In this document: in pieces, positions 11,001 through 20,200 of the stretch
How positions within the stretch are numbered: position 1 is the stretch's first letter
Layout: each line of letters begins with the position of its first letter
Virus record (IMG/VR): IMGVR_UViG_3300027782_000060
Span: 26,312 to 90,311 of that record
Origin: a virus
Strand: one strand, 5' to 3'
Length of the DNA: 64,000 nucleotides
Notes under the pieces: model-generated
Seen by the model: only the letters and a program-made list of their open reading frames with translations
What the model was told of the DNA's origin: nothing
Databases searched by the model: none
Translations under genes and position numbers: made by a program

Positions 11001-12333
11001 CTTGCCTATCGCCCATTTCGTCTTTGTATTGAAGCAATGAACCAAGCATTCCTCGTTGCGTTTTGTGGTGAATCTCTCGGGTGCGCTCGACATACTCGTC
11101 TAGGGCTTTCTGAGCATCAGCATCACCATTTCTTGCTGCTTCCCTAATCGATTCAGGAACCATCTCTGTAATTTCTTGACGTAATGATTCGTCGTAGCGT
11201 TTTGCATTGTACGACGCGACTTCTGCCTTCTTTGCAGAGTCAAAAGAATTCCAGATGTCGTCGGTTATTTCCTCGCCATTTGATGGGTCGAAGAATGTAA
11301 AGTCAGGGTCCGCATCGGAATATATTTTTGCAATTTTAGAAAAACTATATTCATTAGCAAGAGCATGAATATGGTCTCCGTTTGCAGCACCAATGGAGTC
11401 GTCCATATCAATGCCATGTTTTGTAAACATATTTTCTATTGCGCTTGTTCTTGCACCCCACTTCTCCCGCATTCTTTCGGCTTTAGTGTAGACGCCCTTT
11501 ACTCGTTCTGCTTTTCGGAATGCTTCGGCGTCATAGGCAGTATCAAAACGAAGGTCTTGCCTGCTGGTCGCTCCACCGCTGCCATCTAGTCTTTCGGCGA
11601 GACGTCGACCAACGCGTAGAATTTCTCGCGCTACGGTCAATGGGGAAAATACAAAACAGTTAGACATGTTTTCGTCAGTAAATTGGTTTGCATTTGGTGT
11701 GCCTGGAGGGCAGCGCATTTTTCCGGCAGCATCAAATACGACACCAAGAGCCGCCGCTGCAGCATTACCTACACGCTGTTCGGGCTGCATTTGCCCAATC
11801 GTTTGTCCAAGCCCCTTGTAGCGAACTTCACTTAGAAGGCGAGGTGTTGGGTTGCCGTCCAGACCACGCTCATACTCGCGAAAAACTGCAGTAGGCCTAC
11901 TTGCAATAGTCTTTTTGAATTCTTCTTTGCTTGCTTTTATTTCTTCTTTGGAAGGCATTTTTGCTGGGTCAATCCAGCCAAATTTGGCACCTTCTTTTGA
12001 CTTCATTTCGTCATAGGTAACGTGAAGTTTTAATACCTGACCTGGTTTACGTGTCGCCTTAGGGTTGAACTCTATTTTTAGTTTTTGCTCATCCTCGTCT
12101 GCTGAGGTACGTTTTGATTCAGGCTTAGCAGTGGCGTTGCTGGCCTTAGCGTCAGGGCTTAGTGCTTTGATGGAAAGAAATGGGTTGAGGTATGGCTGAG
12201 CAGCAGCATACGTCTGTAGTTCTTTAAAATATAGAGCAACCTCATCGATGTTACGCTCATGCAACGTATTGGAACGCTTAATGGAATAACGATGAGGGAT
12301 ACCTTTACCCGCCATTCCGGGCTCCAATCCCAC
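2026..12333 (-). CDS. Giant multidomain polyvalent-type protein (about 3435 aa): zincin, ART-like, KTSC-like, two ParB-like modules, RelA/SpoT-like C-terminus
   Basis: The frame is open from GTG 12333. ATG 12315 has a better Shine-Dalgarno (GGAG about 8 nt upstream) and is the likelier start. Domains in order: a Cys motif RCPPGTPN near 205; a zincin signature HELGH at 568-572 with a later E-G-T-T-E near 689 as possible third ligand; a Pro-rich linker about 715-780; an ART-like segment around 1130-1250 (DTDDYLL near 1222); a KTSC-like segment about 1840-1885; two related modules ending in ParB-like DGHHR at 2357-2361 and 2874-2878; two copies of an RPYR(D/N)TSDEEL repeat near 3036-3160; and a RelA/SpoT-like domain about 3240-3420 (DAVRYT, YQGINIVV, ELQLHT). 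GM(S/A/R)S motifs lie in the linkers. I infer a virion-packaged effector set. The individual domain calls are from motifs only; zincin, ParB and RelA/SpoT are the firmest. Confidence 0.85.
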   Translation of the reverse strand: MGLEPGMAGKGIPHRYSIKRSNTLHERNIDEVALYFKELQTYAAAQPYLNPFLSIKALSPDAKASNATAKPESKRTSADEDEQKLKIEFNPKATRKPGQVLKLHVTYDEMKSKEGAKFGWIDPAKMPSKEEIKASKEEFKKTIASRPTAVFREYERGLDGNPTPRLLSEVRYKGLGQTIGQMQPEQRVGNAAAAALGVVFDAAGKMRCPPGTPNANQFTDENMSNCFVFSPLTVAREILRVGRRLAERLDGSGGATSRQDLRFDTAYDAEAFRKAERVKGVYTKAERMREKWGARTSAIENMFTKHGIDMDDSIGAANGDHIHALANEYSFSKIAKIYSDADPDFTFFDPSNGEEITDDIWNSFDSAKKAEVASYNAKRYDESLRQEITEMVPESIREAARNGDADAQKALDEYVERTREIHHKTQRGMLGSLLQYKDEMGDRQDAFGGFSSHGISGKDLVTTEAMALPNMDENGMPAVTITINPMSVAVRGRMPYEKNGSLFLEIESDVSLSEAEKQTEILRVMREITDAQEFVNLVGYANEQSAARGVADLGVSSEEMKGAHVMWHELGHVQQYNVARNKIYDFYDKNGFFPVVIDGKLEKLETPPAAWSNGTWASAMDSMMGATADRGGPFAKTGAMGFPPFGTDEFEDSFLHFVSGNYYQDKVQGALGVLGLPEEGAHRQLALMEGTTELFALEKLGVIEGPEVRQFTSWMDPVDPAPVPSLPPGAPPEVPDVPGPDVPEIPTAPPTTPSPPPGTTIIDNSTTINIVINGPINIHVGGTAPDWDEGAIEPPIPPRKTVDLKWEDITPMILADKDSQWTASPSSGADIGQNKDMQKLWLDSVFGMGPEEGGFVPEQGELPRIDKDAYWKLSPQQMDTRYEFLRGEADALILKSETESLNKDEQAKLWLATKGMQQILDMNGKKAALADAKREEYLRDGFDPTPGKYLRQVDSPLKPQQKGFRKLATKRAEERGYDVVEIDDDELSHWAREISDHAGTASDSGADAFSGADRPYKRGEVRNNPSFNTKKNLERNPNYEPSNEPPTPDTDSAGYVGSKLDEIKSRSTPEQRAILDSSETVEKRESVEALMDSSDPSKLSGMLSRSAEKRQAAKTGGEIKRSTPSESGDIIDDDFESGVVPFLDLIETSKFDDDVKLVTSMQIPKNGISDGDTIDHTKIMRGKVVDFDTSDGFDFSQPEANRRVVIEMPKGSRGVPSKNAHNGDTDDYLLPPGSLSVVRVDPDGTIFATPLEQHGKKEILDDMEKNLNGIELGADSLEELERRTLLSSISKERSKVVPEKRTTRGLSSSGPRAARQSARNQAIVDGFDKNGSSIYGTDTRIGMSPETLARMEGESNDKFRKALGLDRSVEIPKRDQRVESSVAKLGGLLSGKAEPSNQEEFEFVNSLSPELKDLFTSLDASEIKSIVDDELFDYHQQFDDRVRISLHPEEFKEFLKTGKLKNITETKPNSASASMLKEFEGKLGMSENLPDGARSHSGFMVHKTHTDEIADYLNELPGNGISRNPHFFSETDDVNPSGKSRAGGKVIDLVLAPEVAQRAVYGRGDVTGGEVLPTPVLSTNRAEVGSAFVNLSDVSESSELDGMKQIAEVLESSITGNKTGLGGGHGVPTSVKSRNPGFAHEALVAGGVTIADAEQIRIPVEALDMEDVTVSFDGVELDNVRQQLSQAGLTNSEIDDVIDKIGAGIAPYALPEIERMRQGMASEKMSEELSLVPNHSMTLVPTNPDGVDVLNPDPLPGEPTTNKEMRDAWRKRYAVESQLKSIKDLAKHEKETKGKIEPRMSAKSPSGESRVSQRRQGIRYSEDGYKSIYENGIDDFVSEAVDTVEYNPKTRELRVLFKGQSDPYHFLDVDPDDLEDFGDEFEPIGNKIDRIKRTNNRTVRGPDGSVIRWDGKEWSYEDAGMSSKKPSVPFDGDISDKTPDDIAFDSDIDEIISPSSTSRIGMFIPQERATDSDIFDTDEIKKRIEGMSARLGEMNPRDMDRRKPRVDENGRPQQLLGAGMASRRDSKLAESDKPKKFGFGKKSKIKQGVESDDERRKRILEMSKGDPRTSPGVRKANYQTYDGKDVYAVDNMDDAIALLVAGHHVDLSDSHDEGDLWGEFKSFKKWLKGVDKAAAKKMSFNLCSVHKEGANIFCGKHKGIIRDDMPQVGGTVTDPNAPAIRLWVGGHVHGNSFDSYNGANTPDWVKQGLLSEQTDPELFKRAKAESDRLENVYRALGSRYYPGNTVDPLTEAEKQEFFSLTDIRKVEPDMIDNFVDVLRANGVNVSEPEDRDPMTLRATQNELVAGTVLGLSDAITSYEDMLQIGQRPDGTPFTQQDYDRVRMLGPILVTKDGYILDGHHRVFGKVAANFDREDNDQLAQKVRVVDMPLEALLSFTRAYGEHIGIAAASGQSTERRTLPDDIKTPLDIIPAAAGDLEKLNAEFTDNLDDKVKALEERDGHPFFKPESPGFEQGESYRQSMQFVERRVLTDKQPGERSSPSRVPSSGGMASRRSGITTPGGRDSVGANRVDTSSAVQPNARKMHEDAVSKTMDALDGVNLDGLSESELQSRFGVARSGEKSLIDSRDIYHTTDGATAIAMLARGYNVEVDNDGLAAEVSDSQAAFRKMIEANVKKLENLSADERNALLDELTVDLCKLYVAGKNVMCGENIGIDREQMPQLSGRTLGDDTLAMRAAKDGHIPMKWAAIDEKNLPPEELARFKELEAKHVAPGRDETFGPGEKEEFYSLVDWNNSEADVVKEFEKSLESSLKPVDKDGNPTSAVILKTARPESYKASQRQLVGHKTDEMRDGIRENLTKFDSHAESLGLKKGTPEYKEMRAKWLAGEYKFADSNGVKVKAWWTDPLLATRDGYVLDGHHRWAAIKLINDELPEDEKLSLRWKEVQTNVVEALTLGKAFQDKWGIKEAKLKGERQFVKNDEVPGIELGEIVKEMDEYHSKLTDTLDELHSNNQFIRKQSLGARKNPKVAAAQVEAGKRGEEWAARQSGVSGGKVRVPREKLEEIRGGKLEEVSGEPQGMRSLSRPYRDTSDEELKTQYDKYLRYLGGPGDKGDGDLTYMRRAKEFDKIKKEVARRREDAGVDGGGRGSLLRPYRNTSDEELKAIYEKYLRYLGGPGDKGDSDFTYMRRSKEFDKIKKEVARREEYAKKPSRGMRSSVGKNVRVRAGEGGVPEKVSSGQPDTPEVKTPPKIERTHKGVDIPEFIDEMPAEGQYSDEVVEKAVELHDKVKKVEPELTDNLIDMAAEGGGEMEGLEFRFKATKGNAKKITNISRDSGISVEEAQLQVPDAVRYTMTFPEEEYVGGAENVISRLEGIGHEVQVKNYWDEGDGYQGINIVVKHPDGFLYELQLHTPESFKVKQAAHDAYDEYQKEKDDVIRLELFRRMAAAAGELPMPKGDVKGIGNLARKNFQTWAQQQGGK
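2857..3022 (-). repeat. RPYR-TSDEEL module, copy 2
   Basis: About 55 residues with invariant RPYR(D/N)TSDEEL, KYLRYLGGPGDKGD and TYMRR(S/A)KE(F/Y)DKIKKE(V/I)ARR. The DNA is also closely similar to the copies at 3058-3226 and 21793-21957. It is helical and highly charged, function unknown, and is followed at once by a GMRSS motif. Confidence 0.9.
3058..3226 (-). repeat. RPYR-TSDEEL module, copy 1
   Basis: First of two tandem copies in this giant protein, directly preceded by a GMRS motif (Met codon near 3228). The two copies are about 35 bases apart and differ mainly at synonymous and conservative positions, which points to a fairly recent duplication. Confidence 0.9.
3450..4575 (-). repeat. 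ParB-like module B (DGHHR) of the giant protein
   Basis: This segment begins with DIYHTTDGATAIAMLARGYNV, continues through DLCKLYVAGKNVMCGE and EQMPQLSG, and ends with TRDGYVLDGHHR at 3700-3714. It is paralogous, block by block, to the segment at about 5000-6090. The DG-HHR core resembles the ParB/sulfiredoxin-like nuclease motif. Boundaries are approximate. Confidence 0.75.
5000..6090 (-). repeat. ParB-like module A (DGHHR) of the giant protein
   Basis: It begins with DVYAVDNMDDAIALLVAGHHV, contains FNLCSVHKEGANIFCGK and DDMPQVGG, and ends with TKDGYILDGHHR at 5251-5265. The shared order of motifs with module B (same cysteines, same MPQ-G motif, same DGHHR) indicates tandem duplication with strong divergence. 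Boundaries are approximate. Confidence 0.75.
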
Positions 12334-12344
12334 TTACTGCTTTG

Positions 12345-14141
12345 TCACTTACCGGTTTCGTCAACTTCAGCCGAAAGCAATTCAAACTCAACAAGAGTCT
12401 TAAGGAATTCATCGGTGGGACCGCCTTCGACAGTTAGCGACTTCTCCCCGCCGGAAACCCATTCAGCAGGAATCATGTCTTCCTTGCCCATTGCCTTGGC
12501 TTGTTTCATGATGTGCATTTTTGCTGCCTCGACATCTTTTGCTCGGCCATGAGACATGATTGCGTTACGAAGGTCAGATTCATTGGCAATTGGGAAAGAA
12601 CCGTCATCCATTGCGGTGCCTTCTTTGGCCATTTCTTGACGCTTGTCGTCCGGAAACGCTCTCTTTAGTGCAATTTCTGCAGCCTCTGCCTCAATCTGGT
12701 CGGTGTCTTCAGGCTCCCACTTATCCCAGCCAAGAACTTCGCCATCAAGGGCGACGAACACGTCATAGGACTTCTGGTCAAAGCCATCCACTTCTACTTG
12801 ATAGGCGTCAAATCCCTCAAATACGCTTGGCTCAACAGCCACGACGATTCCAGGAACCGACTTCACGGCAAGTTCAGCGGCTTCATTGAAGTCGATAAGT
12901 TGAATATCGTCCATGAGCGACTTCTGTTCAAAAACGCTGTCATCAAGACGGTGGAATCCAAGCACTTCTGCCGTGGTTCCATCAATGAAAATCTCATTGA
13001 CATTGCCAGACTTAGTCTGAACGTCGATAACGAACATGTCGGCTTCTTGTGAGTAGCCAGAATCGATAACGTCACCCTTGAACATCATTTCTGCGAGACC
13101 TTCGATGTGGAGGAGCCCTGGGAGTCCCTTTTCTGCCATGCAGCCACCTGGGCAGTCATCACAGACGGAGATTGAACCTGGATGTACTTTGCGGTCAATT
13201 GCACAGAGGTATCCATTAATTCCGACGTCGGCAGACTTGGTGCCCATTTTGCGGAGACGAGCCATACGGAGGTCTTCCATGCTGGGGGTCTGACCATTCA
13301 TTGGGCGACGCATGGGAACGATGTCTTCCTCTTCGTCGCCTTCAAGGAGGTCTTCCTCATCATCTATGCCGTCTTCTGGACCTTCGGCCATGTCTTCTTC
13401 GTCCAACTTGTAGCGCATACCACCACGACCGTAGCCCTTTGGAGTAGCCATGACTTCTTCTTCATCATCCATCATGTCTTCGTCTGGCAAATCCTCGTCA
13501 TCGCCCATGCTCATTGCGGCATCCATTGCTTTTCTTTGACGACGCATTCTCTTCATGTTGTCGTCATGCGACTTGCTAGCCACGTCTTCTTCGTCATCCA
13601 TCATGTCTTCGTCGTCCATGATTTCTGATGCAGGCATACGCATGCCCTTGCGGTACGGCTTTCCGCCCCACATCTTGCCGTTAGTCATTTCCTCATCTTC
13701 AGGCATTGACTCCATGTCTTCGGCTACGGTTTCTTCGTCTTCCGTATCGTCCATGGGCATCCCCATAGCCTTGCGAGCAGTACGACGACGCATCATCATT
13801 TTCTGCTGCTCGGTCATGTCGTCTTCTTCGTCCATCATGTCTTCGTCTGCCATGTCATCAACAGGAACCATCTTGATTTGAACAGGCATGGCACCACACT
13901 TGCCACAGACTTTTGAGCCAGCCTTAAAGCCACACTCGCTGACGGCAAGACCCTTAGCGCACTTAGCAACACTGCCGTCGCTTTCAATCTTAACTATTGC
14001 TTTTTCGTCGTAGTTCATTGTTGTCGACTCCTTGTAGTGCATGGTTTTTAAAAGGCAGCCATTGGGGCTACTACAACCACTACATGGCATAATAGCCTTT
14101 TCTTGGTTCACCATGCAGAAGTATTTGAATTGTTTGGCCAT
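12345..14141 (-). CDS. Acidic Met/Cys-rich head-associated protein with PepSY-like and phage C-terminal domain (scaffold or internal protein candidate)
   Basis: 598 residues, ATG at 14141, with no Shine-Dalgarno but a TATACT box about 20 bases upstream, suggesting a short leader. The N-terminus is Cys-rich (PCSGC, NGC, then CGKCG) and probably binds zinc. Residues about 95-280 are extremely acidic and Met-rich, with three repeats of the type DEDMMD(D/E)EE. A second Cys cluster (CDDCPGGC) follows near 330. Two PepSY-like stretches (VID..TKSGNVNEIFIDG, YQVEVDG..YDVFVALDGEVLGW) come next. The C-terminus has the pattern FPIANESDLRNAI ... AKMHIMKQAKAMG ... IPAEW, which I recognise from phage head-maturation proteins. 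Position between two giant virion-type genes supports a scaffold or internal head role. No major capsid gene is visible in the window, so a capsid-linked role cannot be excluded. Confidence 0.8.
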   Translation of the reverse strand: MAKQFKYFCMVNQEKAIMPCSGCSSPNGCLLKTMHYKESTTMNYDEKAIVKIESDGSVAKCAKGLAVSECGFKAGSKVCGKCGAMPVQIKMVPVDDMADEDMMDEEDDMTEQQKMMMRRRTARKAMGMPMDDTEDEETVAEDMESMPEDEEMTNGKMWGGKPYRKGMRMPASEIMDDEDMMDDEEDVASKSHDDNMKRMRRQRKAMDAAMSMGDDEDLPDEDMMDDEEEVMATPKGYGRGGMRYKLDEEDMAEGPEDGIDDEEDLLEGDEEEDIVPMRRPMNGQTPSMEDLRMARLRKMGTKSADVGINGYLCAIDRKVHPGSISVCDDCPGGCMAEKGLPGLLHIEGLAEMMFKGDVIDSGYSQEADMFVIDVQTKSGNVNEIFIDGTTAEVLGFHRLDDSVFEQKSLMDDIQLIDFNEAAELAVKSVPGIVVAVEPSVFEGFDAYQVEVDGFDQKSYDVFVALDGEVLGWDKWEPEDTDQIEAEAAEIALKRAFPDDKRQEMAKEGTAMDDGSFPIANESDLRNAIMSHGRAKDVEAAKMHIMKQAKAMGKEDMIPAEWVSGGEKSLTVEGGPTDEFLKTLVEFELLSAEVDETGK

Positions 14142-14155
14142 ATTTGATTACGTGA

Positions 14156-14163
14156 TTTCAGTA
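14156..14163 (-). promoter_or_regulatory. TACTGAAA octamer / TATACT box upstream of the 598-aa gene
   Basis: On the minus strand the sequence reads GGGTATACTGAAATC just upstream of ATG 14141. TATACT fits a -10 box. The same GTATACTGAAA string recurs at 26160-26170. No good -35 is seen at 17 bases. This is a candidate promoter or operator. Confidence 0.45.
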
Positions 14164-14183
14164 TACCCTATATTGAGCAGTGC

Positions 14184-14213
14184 AAATGAATAATATTTTA
14201 TGATTATTCATTT
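14184..14213. repeat. 11-bp AT-rich inverted repeat at the end of the giant gene
   Basis: AAATGAATAAT at 14184-14194 and ATTATTCATTT at 14203-14213 are perfect reverse complements with an 8-base loop. The stop codon of the 3430-aa protein lies inside one arm. It has no GC content and no clean T tract, so it is a weak terminator or an operator. Confidence 0.55.
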
Positions 14214-17200
14214 AAGGGTATTTCCACTTCTCTCCCCTCGCTATTGAATTTTTTGACTGTTCGGGAATTGACTTCTGGAACTGACTTGTCAATAAATGTG
14301 GCCATACCAGCCATTGCTAGCATGTCAGCAAAATTTGATAGCAATTTTGCTCTATCTGCATTGTCTCTACCGACCTGTCTGTCAATGGATAGAAATAACG
14401 CATCTAAAATGTTGTCTAATTCATCCTGCATTAAATATATTGCCCCAGCGTTAGTTCTCTTGTCGGATATGAGGCCCGACTTCTGTCTTGTCATTATTGT
14501 GTGTAGCGTACGTAGGGCGGAAGACGCTTTAGAATCGTCTGATTTTCCTGCTTCATATAAGAGCATGTCTTGGATAGACTTAAAGAAAGTTGCTTCTCCA
14601 CGAATCTCCGCCCTCCCGGTTTTGGACGCCATACCCGTAGATGAACGCATCCCCTCTGCTCTTGCTTCACCCTTGCGTGCGCTCATATATTGAGCGGTTG
14701 TTTTAGTTGGAGCCATGGAAATTCGTGAAGAAATATTGTTATTTTCTGATGCAGGATTCTGAGTTTCTGCCCCATTGCGATTAATTCGTGGAGTCTTTGG
14801 CTTTTCCAAGTCTTCTCCGCCATTTTTCACATATGGGTCGCTTGCATACTCTTCTGCTAATTGAGCAAGAGAGATGCGCATTTTTTCAGCCTGACCCACA
14901 TTGCGTCTCTGTTCATTTTTGGAAACATCTTTTTTGTTAGAAGAAATATAGTCATCTAAAAGTTGAATCATTGAGTCAAGTTTGGAGAGTGTAATGTCTG
15001 TATCACCGTCTGCCATGAGGGCTGCATCTATGTCGTCCCATATGGCGGTGTGTTGGTCGTCTTCCATGCGCGTTGAGGAGTAATACTTCTTAATCGCGTT
15101 TGAACGATTATTTAATAAATTTCTAATTGCCTCGGAGCGATTCTTTCTTTCTACCGAAGCCCGAGCCATGGCCTCAGCAGACCCTTGGCCGATTTTTTCA
15201 GAACGAGATTCCGGAGCACCATTCCTCAAAGAAACTTCACTCTTAATTCTCTTACGAATATCTGTTTTAATTTTCTCCATTCGGATATTCAAATTCTTCG
15301 CATTCTCGCCCATCTCGTACTGCTGTAGGTTGACAAACGGCCTCGTTGAGTCCCACATTCGCATAAGTTCCTCATTCGAGAGGTCGCTGAGTGTCGCAGG
15401 CAGAGATTCCATAAATTTCTGTGAACCAAATTCTGGCATTGGTTTTAGTGCAGTGCGTGAAGACATTCCTGCACTACGCCCCTTGCCGAAGCGATTAATG
15501 AGGTCTTGCCTTCTTGCCAACAGCGTGTCTGTTAATTCTTTTGCTTCGGCGGGGTCGGACACGATTGAAGCCACAGTCGCTTTGATTGTGTCCGGAGAAA
15601 TTGCTTCCAGTTTTGCAACTTGGTCCTTGATTTGCTGGTCAGTTATCTGCCTATACACAGGAGCAGCAGGGCTTTGTCCTCTTAGTGAGTCAATTTCACC
15701 AACAGTATTCCCCCATGCTGCACCCTTCGGGCCGCCTTGCGCTCTCCACTTCATGGAGCCACCATTATCAACACGAATAGGGTTTCCGTTTTTGTCAGCA
15801 CGAACATTGTCATTAAGTACGGCATCCCAGTTGGCGAGCCATGCGTCTGCCACAAATCCTTCAATGACTTTTGCTTGCCATTGCTTACTACCGTCACCCA
15901 TAGCCCCAGTGATGGGTCTGCTTGGTTCGCTAATAAGTGTTGATACGACATTGGGCTTACCTTGATACGAGCCTTGGGAAATTTGCGGAACCCCGAGACC
16001 GAGCATCTTGTATAGTTCTGCCGCGAGCACTTCACTTTCAATATGAGAGAGACTTCGTGGCGTCTTTACGTAATGGCGAACGCCATTCTCATCTTCAAAA
16101 AATCCGCCCGGATTAGAGCCGCCTTGACCGCCAACTTTTTTCCATCCATCTGTAACAATTGGCTTCTTGCGTTCCGGCTTTGAAGGCTTATCTGGAGCCT
16201 TCACCGTGCCAGTATCTGTTTCTGTTTTGTCTGGCTTATTTCTGTTAAATAGAGATGACATGCCACCAATACGTGAAGATGATTCATCTCGCTCAACCTC
16301 CACCCCACGCGGAGTGAATTTTTTGCTTGAAGCCATTCCACCGGTACGGCCAGTAGGTATGGTTATGTTTTCGTCATCATAAGACATTTCCATTTCGTCA
16401 ATAAGTGAAGAAATATCTTCAATCTTATTACTCAACAATAATTCGGCATCGGTTGAATTTTCATTTTCAATTGGATAATTGTCTAGTAGTTCACGTAAAG
16501 AATCTATTTTTTCGCCAGTGAATGAAGGTTGCTCTGATGAGTTGAAGAAATCAGTAATTGAATCCCATGCCGCTAGGTGTTCTCCGTCAATTCTTTCTTG
16601 TTGAGAGAAACGTTCGGCCATTGACTGCGCCTTCTGGACTGACTGTTCAATGTTCCTGTAATGCTCAACGCCAAATCTTTCCTTGGCGTAAGAGTCAAGT
16701 ACATCTTTTTGTTGTACGGGAGTGAGGGAGTCAAACTTAGACCCATACTTAGCCTTGGCCATTGTCTCAATATTTTTAACTGAGTCTCGCCCAACATCAT
16801 CAATGGTTTCATATTTTTGAAGTTTTATTTCCTTCTTTGCAGCACTTCTGCGTTTTGCCGAAGAGGTTTGTGCAGACTCTTTCCACTTTCGCTCCGACTC
16901 GCGCCGCATTGCAAGGATGCCTTCAATTCGGGCTTTGCGTTCTGGGGCAATATTGGGGTCGTCTAACATGTCTTCGAGCGATGGACTATTATCGGCTTCA
17001 AGTCGAGCAGCCTCGCGCTTTATTTTTTCTTCTTCATCTATTTCGCTGACACGCTGATGAACTGGAAGGAGCAAGCGTTCCCAGTCCTCCATATCAATGG
17101 CGTTTGGTCGCTTTTTAATTTGCTTAAAAGTCCCAGCGGAGTAGTAGCCAGATGCGCCTGTTTCAAAAACCAATACATCTTCCATTTGGTATGGTTCTAG

Positions 17201-20200
17201 GTCTATGAATTGAGCGCCATATTTGTTTTGCGCAGCCGTATTCAACCTGGACTTAGTGTCTTCTGAAACCAATGGCCAAAACTCTAAATGACTTGGCAGG
17301 TTGACGTCGTCGCCTATTTGGCCACTTTGCTGAGCGCGCTCAAGTGCTGCTCGTCGCTCGGTGATTCTGCGTGTTTCTGCGATTGAATCCAGCAAGCGCG
17401 TTCTACGCTCGACATACTCTCGTCCCTTGATTCCATCAGGGTTCGCCTTGGGGTGATATGCACCGATACTCTCTATGAGTGCCAATGCTTCTTCATCGCT
17501 GATTCCTTCTGGAACCACCTGCTCTACTGATTTGCCTTTGATGTCTACATTGGGAATAACTTCGGCGTTGCGTGAGCCACCTTCGGTTGGTCCGCCATAG
17601 GGAACAAAATTCCCCATGGTATTTCCGGAAACCGCATTCATGGGCATGGGTCCATCGGTACTACTGGTTGAACGCATACCAATAGAGTTTCTTCTAGATT
17701 CTAAGCCGCCTCTGTTGTATTGATTCTTGCCATAGTTACTATGAAGTGAACGGAGCGTGCGCCACTGATTCGCGGTAAGTGCGCCATTTTTTTCATCATA
17801 TGAAGAGGCAATACTTTGAACAATTCTGAAACCGGGTTGACGTCTTGCCCAATTAATCAATTCGCGCTGTTCAGCAACAGTGATTTCACTAGGTGCTCCA
17901 TTGTTGATGAGTTTTCCGGCAAAATCTCCAGTCTGCTTGAATTTCTCCGTGTCGAATCGTCCGTCCTTGCTAACACCAGCAAGTTCCACCGGATGTGGCC
18001 CGACAACAGAAGTCCAGTCTGGGTCAATTTTCGCTAATTCTTCATAGGAATTCATGATGGCGTTATATTCAGGCAAAAGGAGTACTAGTTGAGCACGTCC
18101 TTCTTTCTTTTGTGCAGCAGCAAGATTGCCGTCGTACTTGGATAGGCCATCCTTGATAAAGAAATTCCCGTTATGTTTACGCATTATCGCGCGTATTTCA
18201 TCACGGATTTCGCCAACTTCATCCTGTGATAGACCAACTTGAACTCTTGGATGTATTGTTGCCGCGTACGAGCGCATTCCATTGGGCATATACCCAGCGC
18301 CATTAGTGCGCGTATCTATCTCATCAAGTGCGTCCATGATATTGAAAGCCATTGCGTATTCATTATTTTTAGCCAATCCAGATGCCATTGACATGGCTTG
18401 ATTTCTTCTATCGCTGCGCATTTTGCGCGTCATGTCGTTTTGGCCATTCTTTAGGCCGTCAATAACAGACTCAACGACTTCGAGGTCATCGCCAATTAAC
18501 TCAAGTCTGTCCTTGTCGCGATTCAGTAACTTGAGGGTATTCGGGGGCGAGCCCATGACCGTGCCATCTGGGTTGATTGTGTAGCGCGCATCTTTCTTGA
18601 CGGCATTGAGTGAAGCGATTAGTGAATTTTTGCCATTCTCAATGTCGTTGACCATTTCTGGAGTAATGCCACCAAAAACATATTTCTTTTTATCTTTGTA
18701 GCCAACAGACAACTCTTCGCGATTGGCATCGTAAAATACAAACGAAACATCTTTTGCGATAAATTTATTTGGTCGCGTTGGGTAGAGGACCTTACTGGTG
18801 CCAAGCCCTTTACCCATTGGTGTCTTGCTTGACATGCCGCCAGAAGACGAAGAGGATACGCCAACATCAATCATCGTCTTTGAGCGGTCGGTGATTTTGG
18901 AACGACGAGCAGAATCGTCTGCCGCAGAATTAATCATTCTTCTTGCAAGTTTTGAAATCTCTCTTTGTTCGTCTTCGTCTTCTGGGTCAAATTCTTCAAA
19001 TTCAGGACCATCTAGTGAAGAGCGACTATCTATAATGCTGGAAATTTGCTTAGCAAATTTTGTCCCAGTAAATGGTGGTCGACCAGCAGTAAATACTCTT
19101 TCCATCTCTCGGTCATCAATGTCGAATGAATCCAATATGTCAGCAACGTCTGCTTCTGTCACTCCAAGTTCAAAAAGCCTACGAGTATCAATATCGTTCA
19201 TCTCAAATGGATTGCCGCTTGGAGACTCTTGTTTTTTTAGTGCATTTTGAACTTTTTCTTTTGCAAGTTTTACTGCAGCCTTATTGCGGCGACGCATAAT
19301 ATTTTCTTGAGCAACAAATTCGGCGAATTTTACATATTCTCCGACTGTATCTTCTAGGCTCGAACGCATATCTTCTAGTTCGCCATAGCGTTTTTCGTCA
19401 AAGTCAGAATCTGGCAGTCCAGCGTCTGTGCGGCGCTGGCCATTTTTCCAAATAATATTAAGTTGTTCATTGATTGAATTTATTTCGTCAATAAAACCAT
19501 TCAGGTCTTTCTCAATTTCATCAAATTGTTCGAATTTAAATTGGTCGGCCAACTTGGCGTGAAGTTTTACATCTCCAACTTTCCTAGAACTGGACATTCC
19601 ACCAAATCGCTTATTGGTAGATTGACGCATGACATTTGGAAGAATTTCATTTACGCCCATTTTCTTTACGAGCAATTCACCAGTCTGTAAATCGCGTGCT
19701 CCGAATACAATCTGCCCATCTTTGTCTTTGCTCACATAGACAACTTTGTAACGTGGATTCGTAGGAGTAGAAAACATGCTTGGAGCATCAAATCCGTCAG
19801 GAAGGAAGTCCCCATCCTTGAGTGAGCCAACTGTCGACGTTCGGATTGATGCAAACGGCTCATCCATGGTAGGTATATTTGGGTTGTAATTACTGTTTAC
19901 TATTCGAGTGTCTTCGCCAACATATTCAGCAATTCCAGAAAAATATTGATTTGCGAGAGACTCGTAATACGATGCTGTTTTTGCAGAATCGCCATAAGTA
20001 GAATCACTTGCTCGCGTCGTTGACTTAATTTCTCTTCCAGCGCGACGTTCGGTCCATTCGTTGGCTACTGGACCTTTCTTTTTCTTCTTCGGTACTTTCT
20101 TGGAACGAAGGTTTTGTTCAGTAAATGCACGCCTGTCTTCTTCAGACCATTTTGACGTAATTTTTTTGTTTGATTTACGCTTGGAAGACATGCCACCAGA

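Noticed and set aside
2026-12345. Frameshift fusion between the 598-aa protein and the 3435-aa protein
   Set aside because: A TAA lies immediately upstream of the giant's GTG in its own frame and no slippery heptamer was found.
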